A DNA stretch of 8,821 nucleotides from JBBQXY01 sp038209195 (lineage in GTDB: Bacteria; Chloroflexota; Ktedonobacteria; Ktedonobacterales; Ktedonobacteraceae): assembly GCA_038209195.1 (NCBI GenBank), contig JBBQXY010000204.1, positions 1 to 8,821 of the forward strand. The letters are read 5' to 3'. The notes beneath the pieces were generated by a model. That model ran no database searches. It was not told where the DNA came from and was given only the letters and a program-made list of their open reading frames with translations. Position 1 is the stretch's first letter; the number at the start of each line of letters is the position of its first letter. Shown here piece by piece: positions 1 to 5,365 of the stretch. The position numbers and the translations under genes are program-made.

Positions 1-2
1 GT

Positions 3-464
3 GAACTACGAAATTATTGTGTGCTTTACCAAGGGCAACGCAAGGCACTTTTGAAACGTCGTGGTGGCGCTAACGAAAGAGGGTATAGCAGGTCCGTTGC
101 AACGACGTGGTCCTCATCTTTTCAGCAGGTAGAGCACAACAATCCGATTGCGGCGGATCTGTTGCGACTACTTGCCTTCCTTCCACCTGGTGACATTTCC
201 CAGGAGGTACTAGTGGCTGGCATCACAGGACTGGATGAGGTATTACAACCCATAGCGCAAAACTCACTTGTATTGGATGATGCCATTGGTGAACTCCTGC
301 GCTATTCGCTCGTAGGGCGCTATCCAGAGACAAAGATACTCACTATTCATCCCCTGGTGCAACAGGTCATTAAAGATAGGCTGGATGAAATGGCACAGCA
401 GCAATGGACGATGCGGGCGACGCAGATCATCAATCATGTACTTTCGGAAAATCTTAGTACCTAA
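3..464 (+). CDS. 3' fragment of an NB-ARC/STAND-type ATPase, 5' end outside window, probably truncated
   Basis: The frame is open from the left edge of the window, so the start lies outside; the GTG at 21 is only an internal codon. The product resembles the linker and winged-helix part of NB-ARC-like ATPases that usually carry C-terminal TPRs. Visible family-like segments are LLKRRGG, SVATTWSSSFQQVE, AADLLRLLAFLPPGDI and ELLRYSLVGRYPETKILTIH (the Leu-rich winged-helix and 'IHPLVQQVIKD' pattern). In such proteins this region is normally followed by TPR repeats. Here the protein ends at NHVLSENLST, and its TAA (462-464) directly abuts the stop codon of the opposite-strand IS66 transposase. I infer that IS66 insertion cut the gene and supplied the stop, and that the distal part has been lost. 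Such proteins act as signal-sensing NTPases in the cytoplasm; no specific role can be given. Family assignment is by eye. Confidence 0.6.
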   Translation, partial: ELRNYCVLYQGQRKALLKRRGGANERGYSRSVATTWSSSFQQVEHNNPIAADLLRLLAFLPPGDISQEVLVAGITGLDEVLQPIAQNSLVLDDAIGELLRYSLVGRYPETKILTIHPLVQQVIKDRLDEMAQQQWTMRATQIINHVLSENLST

Positions 465-530
465 TCAGGGAGCCTTGAAAGAAGGGAGGGTGGGTTGACC
501 ACGAAACGTTGCCTCCAAAGCATTTAGCAA

Positions 531-538
531 GTGGAGAC
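531..538. repeat. left 8-bp target-site duplication GTGGAGAC
   Basis: Identical to 708-715 and immediately outside the left terminal inverted repeat of the 169-bp element. It is part of the original IS66 transposase codons for Gly-Leu-His (GGT CTC CAC on the minus strand). Confidence 0.8.
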
Positions 539-555
539 GACATCGACTCATATGA
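539..555 (+). repeat. left terminal inverted repeat of the 169-bp element
   Basis: GACATCGACTCATATGA, an exact reverse complement of 691-707. The repeat includes part of a self-palindromic segment, ACTCATATGAGT at 546-557. Confidence 0.8.
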
Positions 556-690
556 GTAGTGACACATAGTAAAAGTGCTTGTTGCGATAAAAAAGAGGAT
601 TTCTCTCAGCTAAAACAGCTTATGAAGCTAAGGAGCTCACTGAGTCAGACTGATTTTATCGCAATGAAAGCTATAAACATGAGTAACCCA

Positions 691-707
691 TCATATGAGT
701 CGATGTC
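691..707 (-). repeat. right terminal inverted repeat of the 169-bp element
   Basis: Exact reverse complement of 539-555. The minus-strand IS66 frame reads through it, giving the abnormal tail after LRKQGLH (HDIDSYDG and onward). Confidence 0.8.
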
Positions 708-715
708 GTGGAGAC
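708..715. repeat. right 8-bp target-site duplication GTGGAGAC
   Basis: Exact copy of 531-538 immediately outside the right terminal inverted repeat, as expected for a staggered-cut insertion with 8-bp duplication. Confidence 0.8.
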
Positions 716-1498
716 CTTGTTTGCGCAGCGTCGAAGGATAGCCACGAATGTGGCAAAATCCCACGGCTCCTTGCTCACTGCGAAAGGTGCCCGACACTTT
801 TTGCTGGACTTTGAGCATGCGCACATCGCGCTCGGCCAAATGGTTGTCAAAGGGGACCTGCAAATCCAACAGGAAGGCGAGCACCTGCGATTTGCGGGTC
901 AGCAAGCGATCCAGCAGGTTGCGTGCCGGACTTTGTTTGGGCCGTCCCCGTTTGCCAGGAGGAGACAGCAGATGCGGATGAAGAGGATCAGCCGCCGTGA
1001 GCAGGTCGTCATACACACTCAGCAGTTCTAGGAGCTGGGTGGATGGGACCATCCAGAGCCGTTGGGTACGGGCCACATCCGCCACCTATTTCATGCACAT
1101 GAGCAACGCGATCAGCTCGTTGGCCCAGGTGCAGGGGCGTACTCTTGGGTCAGAAAGGTCCGTTCGCGCAAGAGATGAACTCCACACAGGGCATGGCCGT
1201 ACTCGTACTGAAAATACGTCGGCCACCCATCATGCATGCTGGTGCCATCAAACTGCGAAGCAATCCCGATGGCTTCCAGTGCGGCAACACCGCGACTAGG
1301 ATGAATGAGCGGCGTAATGGGTCAGGTGACGAGTACTCGTCGCATGCACCCACCGGCGTTTGCCCAGCACATACCGTCCGCTTTCATGCTGGTGAATGAT
1401 GGGTGCTTGGATCAACACCGCTTTGATCTGGCTTTCGACGGCTTGTAAGCCGATAGCAGAAGTAACGTGTTTTTTACATCAAAGGGAAGAGTAGTATA

Positions 1499-1885
1499 AT
1501 GCAAGAAATGAATTCACAAGAAACTTCAGAGCGCTCCTTTAGAGCTTCCGAAGGCTATGCTGGAGAGCCTTCGTATCATGAGTGGGATCAGCCTGTGGCG
1601 GGCCAAAAACTCGTTTTAGACGATGAGATAGCGGCTAGCTACTCCACAGGCCAGAAGACGCGAAAAGCAGGCTCAGTGTCTTCTGGACAACGTTTAATTC
1701 TGGCGATCGTTTCAATCTGTGTCCTGGCGATCCTGTTTTGCGCGGTCGTTCTAGCGTTTATCTTCGGCCATCTCTCAAGTGATGGTATGGCAGCCCTAGG
1801 CGCGGGCATGTTTGGTTTACTCGTAGCGGTCGTTCTCATTAATGTCTACTTCAATTGGGAGAATATAAAACGGAGTAAACGCTAA
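1499..1885 (+). CDS. small two-helix membrane protein of unknown function, 128 aa
   Basis: Residues 1-64 are hydrophilic, acidic to mixed, and probably disordered (ETSERSF, YHEWDQPV, QKLVLDDEI). Two hydrophobic helices follow, about 66-89 (LILAIVSICVLAILFCAVVL) and 97-118 (GMAALGAGMFGLLVAVVLIN). They are joined by a short Gly/Ser/Asp turn, and the protein ends in a basic tail, KRSKR. By the positive-inside rule the tail and the SSGQR stretch before helix 1 would both be cytoplasmic, giving a hairpin in the membrane. The start at 1499 follows a purine-rich AAAGGGAAGAG (1481-1491); ATG 1508 is an alternative. I do not recognise a family. It lies between an IS remnant and the peptide cluster on the same strand, more than 550 bp before the precursors, so a link to the cluster (for example immunity) is unproven. 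Confidence 0.65.
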   Translation: MQEMNSQETSERSFRASEGYAGEPSYHEWDQPVAGQKLVLDDEIAASYSTGQKTRKAGSVSSGQRLILAIVSICVLAILFCAVVLAFIFGHLSSDGMAALGAGMFGLLVAVVLINVYFNWENIKRSKR

Positions 1886-1937
1886 AAGATCAGCAGCAAC
1901 GAGCATTGAAACGCTCTAGAAATCTCTGGTAGATACA

Positions 1938-1974
1938 AGACAGGGTCTCTGCCCCTAGAAGCTCGACTCTGTCT
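1938..1974 (+). terminator. possible weak terminator hairpin after the membrane-protein gene
   Basis: AGACAGGGTC (1938-1947) pairs with GACTCTGTCT (1965-1974) as a 10-bp stem with one G-U pair and a 17-nt loop. It lies about 50 nt after the stop at 1885. There is no proper U-tract (GTTAAT follows), so it is only terminator-like. Confidence 0.3.
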
Positions 1975-2131
1975 GTTAATATGTACATCGAACATAATTT
2001 TCTACATCATGAGTGCCATTTGAACTGATCGAGGGAAAGACTCCCTCCACCTACCGACAAGCCTCTACCTTCCTCCGACCTCCATTGCACCAACATAGTA
2101 CTAACTCTTTACAATTCGCGCCTTCTGTGTC

Positions 2132-2187
2132 GGACTCCACCGCACTTCTGCACGCCTCAAGAGGCGTGCAGAAGTGCGGTGGAGTCC
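2132..2187. repeat. perfect 56-nt palindrome (27-bp arms, 2-nt centre)
   Basis: Bases 2132-2158 are the exact reverse complement of 2161-2187, with AA at 2159-2160 in the middle and mismatch at once outside the arms. The stem is GC-rich. No T-run follows on the plus strand (AGATGCAAG), and the minus-strand exit (CGACACAGAAG) has none either, so it is not a classical intrinsic terminator. It could be a repeated extragenic palindrome, a transposon-derived end or a transcript-processing stem. Confidence 0.85.
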
Positions 2188-2261
2188 AGATGCAAGCCCC
2201 CGCATTCCACGCGTGGGGTACTTCACCCCTTTTATGGCCTATGCCTATCTCTGCGCTCTTT

Positions 2262-2291
2262 GGGAAATGACAAGCAAGTGTTAGGGAAATG
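2262..2291 (+). promoter_or_regulatory. direct repeat GGGAAATG x2 upstream of the precursor operon
   Basis: GGGAAATG occurs at 2262-2269 and 2284-2291, 22 nt apart start to start, about two helical turns. This spacing would suit a dimeric activator, but two octamers can arise by chance. Confidence 0.2.
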
Positions 2292-2308
2292 CTAGCTATA
2301 TGCGGTGG

Positions 2309-2326
2309 TGGAAAGTCTATTTTCCA
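2309..2326. promoter_or_regulatory. 18-bp inverted repeat TGGAAA-N6-TTTCCA, possible operator
   Basis: TGGAAA (2309-2314) and TTTCCA (2321-2326) are exact reverse complements with a 6-nt spacer, 118 nt before the first precursor start. The geometry fits an operator half-site pair; nothing else supports this. Confidence 0.25.
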
Positions 2327-2430
2327 GGTAAAGTGAGAGTAGAGTAAACGTGTGGTTATGGACTACGTCAGTAGTGTGGTCTAAAACAAAACCGCATAAA
2401 GATTTACTGCTACTTACCAAGTACGGAGAA

Positions 2431-2435
2431 AGGAG
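2431..2435 (+). promoter_or_regulatory. Shine-Dalgarno AGGAG of precursor A
   Basis: AGGAG lies 8 nt before ATG 2444, within GGAGAAAGGAG. The strong site supports high expression, usual for precursor genes. Confidence 0.75.
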
Positions 2436-2443
2436 ATGACCAC

Positions 2444-2668
2444 ATGAATGACGTTTTGTTGCAAGAGCTACACATGCTCGAAGTCGAAACTTTTGAGATC
2501 GAAGACATCGTTGAAATTGGACAAATTGCGGGAGCATGTTGCAGCACCAGTAGCACAAGTACGTGTAGCAGCTGTACCAGTTGCAGCAGCACCAGTTGTT
2601 CAAGTAGTAGCACAAGTAGTTGTACCAGTTGTAGCAATGCGGCTACTATGCGCTTGCCTAACAGATAA
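2444..2668 (+). CDS. azole-type RiPP precursor peptide A, 74 aa
   Basis: This is the substrate of the downstream enzymes. Residues 1-31 form an acidic leader with the motif QELHMLEVETFEIEDIVE, close in character to thiopeptide leaders such as that of thiocillin (LEIEDFDAIE). A GQIAGA hinge precedes the core. The core, residues 32-64, is 33 consecutive residues made only of Cys (8), Ser (18) and Thr (7), running from CCSTSSTSTC to SSCTSCS. The tail is NAATMRLPNR. A Shine-Dalgarno sequence 8 nt before the ATG fixes the start. Its twin follows 84 nt later on the same strand. Every core residue is a potential thiazole, oxazole or dehydro-residue site; which ones react cannot be read from sequence. 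Leader removal probably occurs near GQIAGA, by inference from the Ala/Gly-rich hinge. Precursor identity is near certain in this context; the exact product class is open. Confidence 0.92.
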   Translation: MNDVLLQELHMLEVETFEIEDIVEIGQIAGACCSTSSTSTCSSCTSCSSTSCSSSSTSSCTSCSNAATMRLPNR

Positions 2669-2737
2669 TAGTGCTCAGTGCTACCTAGCAGATTACACCT
2701 ATCTAGCAAATTCATGCTTAAAATCTCAAAAATGAGG

Positions 2738-2744
2738 AAGGAGG
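2738..2744 (+). promoter_or_regulatory. Shine-Dalgarno AAGGAGG that fixes the start of precursor B
   Basis: AAGGAGG lies 8 nt before ATG 2753. The same frame is open further upstream (ATG 2678), but that start has no such site and would add 25 residues with no counterpart in precursor A. Confidence 0.8.
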
Positions 2745-2752
2745 ATAGATAC

Positions 2753-3001
2753 ATGAATAGCGAACTTACACAGATAGGTCTCTTGTTCAGCCAAGAGCTT
2801 CACATGCTCGAAGTCGAGACCTTTGAGATCGAAGACATTGTTGAAGTCGGACAGGTTGCAGCAGGATGCACCAGCACCAGCAGCACCAGCACATGTAGCA
2901 GTTGCACAAGTAGCAGCAGCACCAGTTGCTCATGCACCAGCACCGGCAGCTGTACCAGCACCAGCAACGCGGTCAATATTCGCTTGCCCGGCAAGGTATA
3001 A
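2753..3001 (+). CDS. azole-type RiPP precursor peptide B, 82 aa, paralogue of A
   Basis: The leader (1-38) shares QELHMLEVETFEIEDIVE with precursor A, after an N-terminus seven residues longer (MNSELTQIGLLFS). The hinge is GQVAAG. The core, residues 39-71, aligns with A without gaps over 33 positions: 6 Cys, 16 Ser, 10 Thr and one Gly at core position 27. Cys at core positions 1, 10, 13, 21 and 29 is shared. Cys at 2, 16 and 32 is only in A, and Cys at 23 only in B. The tail NAVNIRLPGKV matches A's tail pattern. The pair is a tandem duplication that should yield two related products from one enzyme set. A strong ribosome site precedes ATG 2753. About 140 bp and a hairpin separate it from the enzyme genes. 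Confidence 0.92.
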   Translation: MNSELTQIGLLFSQELHMLEVETFEIEDIVEVGQVAAGCTSTSSTSTCSSCTSSSSTSCSCTSTGSCTSTSNAVNIRLPGKV

Positions 3002-3029
3002 CCCTAACTCTGAACTATGTCTGCATTTT

Positions 3030-3073
3030 CATCTCTGGGTTTCTCACCTTGTAAAAGGAAAAGCCCAGAGATG
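3030..3073 (+). terminator. hairpin between precursors and enzymes, possible attenuator or processing stem
   Basis: CATCTCTGGG (3030-3039) pairs perfectly with CCCAGAGATG (3064-3073). A G-U and two A-U pairs extend the stem inward to 3042/3061, and a small CCTT/AAGG hairpin (3047-3058) nests in the loop. No U-tract follows. It sits just after the precursors, where RiPP operons often limit read-through so that substrate exceeds enzyme; 3'-end stabilisation of precursor mRNA is equally possible. Confidence 0.5.
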
Positions 3074-3135
3074 CACACAGTGAGGTGCTCTTAATACGTT
3101 TACTGGAATATGCACAGTTGTTTCTTTTCTTAAGT

Positions 3136-3140
3136 GAGGT
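3136..3140 (+). promoter_or_regulatory. Shine-Dalgarno GAGGT deciding the start of the leader-binding protein
   Basis: GAGGT lies 5 nt before ATG 3146. The longer in-frame option, GTG 3134, overlaps this site and has only a pyrimidine-rich stretch (TTTCTTTTCTTAA) upstream, so ATG 3146 is preferred. Confidence 0.6.
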
Positions 3141-3145
3141 TCTTG

Positions 3146-5338
3146 ATGGATATCACAGCAGTTCGACCGCAGCTCAAACATAGCTCGGTATTTTTACAAA
3201 CAGATGATGGGATGTTTTTTCAGAGCGATGAAGTGCTATTTCTCCTCAAAGGGAAATCCATCGCTCGTTGGATTTCCACTTTAAGCCCTTATATGAATGG
3301 AGAGCACACCATAGACGAGTTGTGTTCTGGACTTGAACCGGCTCAACGTGAGATGGTCACCCGTCTTATAGAAACACTTTTGCAAAGAGGTGTATTGAAA
3401 GATGCGCTACCCGAGACTCCTGAAACGTTGCCTACCCATGTACGCCGCCAGTTTTCCGCGCAGATTGCTTATATCGATCACTTTATAGACCAACCACAGC
3501 AGAAATTCAAGAACTTTCGCGAGAGCCGCGTTCTGCTTGTAGGCGCAGGTGAATCTTTGACCGCGCTTGCGCTCTCTTTGCTCCGTAACGGATTACAGGA
3601 GCTTTTTCTAGCATCGACCGACGGGATCGACTCCCATTTGGAGCCACTCGAAGCCGAAGCAGTCATCGTGCGCCAGGGCGGGAGTGATGTGCATCTTTCT
3701 ACACTTGATTTCAATCCTCAAAATGAGCTTACGCATCTTGATATGTATGATATAGTTGTATACTGTTCCGATAACGGTTCTTTACAAGAAATTGCGTATC
3801 TCAATGAGCTATGTATGCGTGCTGGTCGTCCCTTCCTCTCGGCAACCATCTTTGGTAACTCAGCTATGATCGGTCCTCTTGCCACGCCACACATCGGCCC
3901 CTGCTGGCTCTGCGCACAACTACGTCTCTCTGCACACATGGAAGAGAACCAACGCGCTGCTTTATGGAAAAGTCTGGCACTTGGCAACGATCTCTATAGT
4001 AGGAGTGCTGGTCTGTTTAATACCATGGCGCGGCGCATCGGCCATGGATTAGGCTTTGAACTCTTCAAAATCCTCTCAGGCGCCCTTACCTCTGAAACCG
4101 AGAATGGTGTGATATTGCAGAACATGGAAAACCTGGAAGCCTCCTACGGCAAACTGGTACAACACCCTCTTTGTCCTGTCTGCACCCAAAGCAATCCCGC
4201 CAGTGCTGTTCAGCATCTCATGGAGATCGTTAACAATGAGCATGACTATACACTCCTGCCAGATGAATTACGTGAAAAGCATCGCCAGCTTTTTGATCCC
4301 CAGACCGGGGTGTTTAACGAGTTTGTAGATGAGGACATTCAGCAGATACCTTTGAAGAGAACCAGAATTACGCTTGGGCAACCTGGATCGCCGCTTCTTA
4401 AAAACCTTGATGCCACGGCATACGGCATTCATGACGTCATTTCAACATATACCCCAGCTTTCATAGAGGCTGTCAGAAATTATTCCAGGGCCTTGCCAGA
4501 TCAACGGACGATGCAATTTTCGAGCTTGCAAGAGATGCTTGTGAATGGACGAATAGTGATCCGTTCACAGGATTTAGCTACCTGGTCTGGTATCATGCCT
4601 CTCAAAGCCGATGCCCCTATCGAATGGTTGCCTGCGTTTTCTTTGTTCAAGCGGTGCCTTGTCTATGTACCGGCCGCCGCGGTATATTCTCATTCCCCTC
4701 TCAATCGCCTGGGTGTTTTTGAAAGAACCTCTGCTGGGTCTACTGTGGCAACAACCTTCCGCACGGCTCTCACAACTGGCATCCTCGCAGCGCTCGGCTA
4801 CGAGCACTTACAAGTGCTCTTACGAGGCCAAGCAACCGTTGCTCAACTTGACATAGACATGCTAGCATCGTCTGAGGCTGAACTGGCCTACCTGGTGAAG
4901 AGCGCACGGCGATTTGAACGTCCCTTTGACTGCTTAAAGGTGGTGGATTCATCTTTACTCTCTGTGGTCATCGTGCGTACAACCGATACTGTGGCCGAGC
5001 ACTTCACGACCTTTGGCATTGCTCTCTCTGATCGTGAGGCTACGAAAATGGCCCTGTTGAATTTTGTTGGTGGCCTCCAGGTTCTTCAGACCGAAGGCAG
5101 TCTGCCGACAGACACTGAGGAACTCTTCTCAGGCTTCTCTCAGGACAGCGAGTTTATCTATCTGCAACCTGAGATGAAGCGTTCTGCACCCCTGGAAGCA
5201 GACATTCAACACATTGAGGATCATCTACAAGAGACAGGTCGAGATGTACTCTTTGTCAATACCACGACCTCTGATATCTGGAATGCGAAAGCTTTTATTA
5301 GCGGCACTGTATTACTAACGTTAGTCAAAAGCGCGTAG
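3146..5338 (+). CDS. Ocin-ThiF-like leader-binding partner of the azoline cyclodehydratase, with a YcaO-like C-terminal half (730 aa)
   Basis: It should bind the precursor leader and present the core to the YcaO enzyme. Residues about 1-88 form a small beta/winged-helix module like the RiPP recognition element of such partner proteins (PQLKHSSVFLQ, HTIDELCSGL, LIETLLQRGVL). Residues about 125-360 are E1/ThiF-like: RVLLVGAGESLTALALSLL is a Rossmann-type start at 128. Four Cys form a likely structural zinc site, CWLC (253/256) and CPVC (343/346). Residues about 400-725 follow the YcaO fold motif by motif but lack its catalytic acids: IEAVRNYS (441-447), EWLPAFS (493-499), GSTVATTF (531-538) and FGIALSD (623-629). 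I infer a dead YcaO-like domain with a scaffold role. Length fits the longer Ocin-ThiF-like family (TIGR03693-like). It ends in TAG, and the next gene continues in the same frame. Confidence 0.85.
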   Translation: MDITAVRPQLKHSSVFLQTDDGMFFQSDEVLFLLKGKSIARWISTLSPYMNGEHTIDELCSGLEPAQREMVTRLIETLLQRGVLKDALPETPETLPTHVRRQFSAQIAYIDHFIDQPQQKFKNFRESRVLLVGAGESLTALALSLLRNGLQELFLASTDGIDSHLEPLEAEAVIVRQGGSDVHLSTLDFNPQNELTHLDMYDIVVYCSDNGSLQEIAYLNELCMRAGRPFLSATIFGNSAMIGPLATPHIGPCWLCAQLRLSAHMEENQRAALWKSLALGNDLYSRSAGLFNTMARRIGHGLGFELFKILSGALTSETENGVILQNMENLEASYGKLVQHPLCPVCTQSNPASAVQHLMEIVNNEHDYTLLPDELREKHRQLFDPQTGVFNEFVDEDIQQIPLKRTRITLGQPGSPLLKNLDATAYGIHDVISTYTPAFIEAVRNYSRALPDQRTMQFSSLQEMLVNGRIVIRSQDLATWSGIMPLKADAPIEWLPAFSLFKRCLVYVPAAAVYSHSPLNRLGVFERTSAGSTVATTFRTALTTGILAALGYEHLQVLLRGQATVAQLDIDMLASSEAELAYLVKSARRFERPFDCLKVVDSSLLSVVIVRTTDTVAEHFTTFGIALSDREATKMALLNFVGGLQVLQTEGSLPTDTEELFSGFSQDSEFIYLQPEMKRSAPLEADIQHIEDHLQETGRDVLFVNTTTSDIWNAKAFISGTVLLTLVKSA

Positions 5339-5365
5339 AGATCTCACCATCTTTGGCTTTTCTCA

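Larger units (their letters stand above)
539..707. mobile_element. 169-bp MITE-like non-autonomous element inserted in the IS66 transposase
   Basis: Both ends read inward as GACATCGACTCATATGA, giving perfect 17-bp terminal inverted repeats (539-555 and 691-707). A second inverted match, TTGCGATAAAA (582-592 and 654-664), sits at the same distance of 26 nt from each terminal repeat. The termini therefore look like one imperfect inverted repeat of about 54 nt. The element is flanked by the identical octamer GTGGAGAC at 531-538 and 708-715. It has no transposase coding capacity. Deleting the element and one octamer restores a continuous IS66 transposase C-terminus, which is strong internal evidence for a real insertion. 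The mobilising transposase is unknown; an 8-bp duplication fits several IS families. Confidence 0.85.
465..1460 (-). pseudogene. decayed IS66-family transposase, 5'-truncated and split by a small insertion
   Basis: Minus-strand reading shows IS66 transposase in several frames. From high to low coordinates these are: a segment SQIKAVLIQAPIIHQHESGRY (about 1380-1435); GVAALEAIGI, MHDGWPTYFQYEYGHAL and LLRERTFL (about 1140-1295); then WANELIALLMCMK, a TAG at 1086-1088, and LLDRLL, FDNHLAERDVRMLK, SGTFRSEQGA and LRKQGLH (down to about 711). Frame changes occur near 1295-1305 and 1125-1140. The first catalytic-motif region reads HQHESG where the family usually has an H-x-D-E-[TS]-G type motif, so the Asp looks lost. 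The second Asp (MHDGW) and the Glu (HLAERD) remain. The N-terminal third is absent. At 538 the gene is interrupted by a 169-bp element; beyond it the original C-terminus continues as LLNALEATFRGQPTLPSFKA and a last Pro, with TGA at 465-467. The gene is clearly non-functional. The 1460 boundary is approximate. Confidence 0.85.
1886..2443. other. long non-coding stretch between the membrane protein and the first precursor
   Basis: No credible gene is seen in these 558 bases; an open frame at 2013-2270 reads straight through a palindrome and has no recognisable pattern. Contents are the 1938-1974 hairpin, a small GAGGGA/TCCCTC hairpin (2031-2036 with 2042-2047), the large perfect palindrome at 2132-2187, a 10-bp palindrome CCACGCGTGG (2207-2216), and, nearer the precursor, short repeats that might be regulatory. 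The promoter of the peptide operon should lie in the last 200 bases, but I see no convincing -35/-10 pair. Confidence 0.6.

Noticed and set aside
708..1399. Plus-strand open frames over 708-1031, 997-1299 and 1145-1399
   Set aside because: They lie antisense to the IS66 transposase remnant and have no plausible protein pattern; the minus strand explains the region.
2132..2187. Palindrome as an intrinsic terminator
   Set aside because: No T-run on either side and a stem far longer than typical.
2215..2233. GGGGT/ACCCC mini-hairpin followed by TTTT as a terminator
   Set aside because: Only a 5-bp stem and a short T-run; too weak to call.
2013..2270. 85-codon open frame in the non-coding stretch
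   Set aside because: It reads through the perfect palindrome, has an unconvincing start and shows no recognisable pattern.
2678..2752. N-terminal extension of precursor B from ATG 2678
   Set aside because: No ribosome site, no counterpart in precursor A, and AAGGAGG sits 8 nt before ATG 2753.
2537..2959. Ser/Thr/Cys-rich repeats as a CRISPR array or plain microsatellite
   Set aside because: There is no regular repeat-spacer structure; the pattern is codon-phased inside two genes with leaders and ribosome sites.
2448..3083. Ala/Val/Pro-rich and Leu/Val-rich frames overlapping the precursors on both strands
   Set aside because: They arise from the trinucleotide-like Ser/Thr/Cys codon runs read in other frames; ribosome sites and paralogy support only 2444-2668 and 2753-3001.
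3134..3145. GTG 3134 as start of the leader-binding protein
   Set aside because: It overlaps the GAGGT ribosome site that suits ATG 3146 and has no site of its own.
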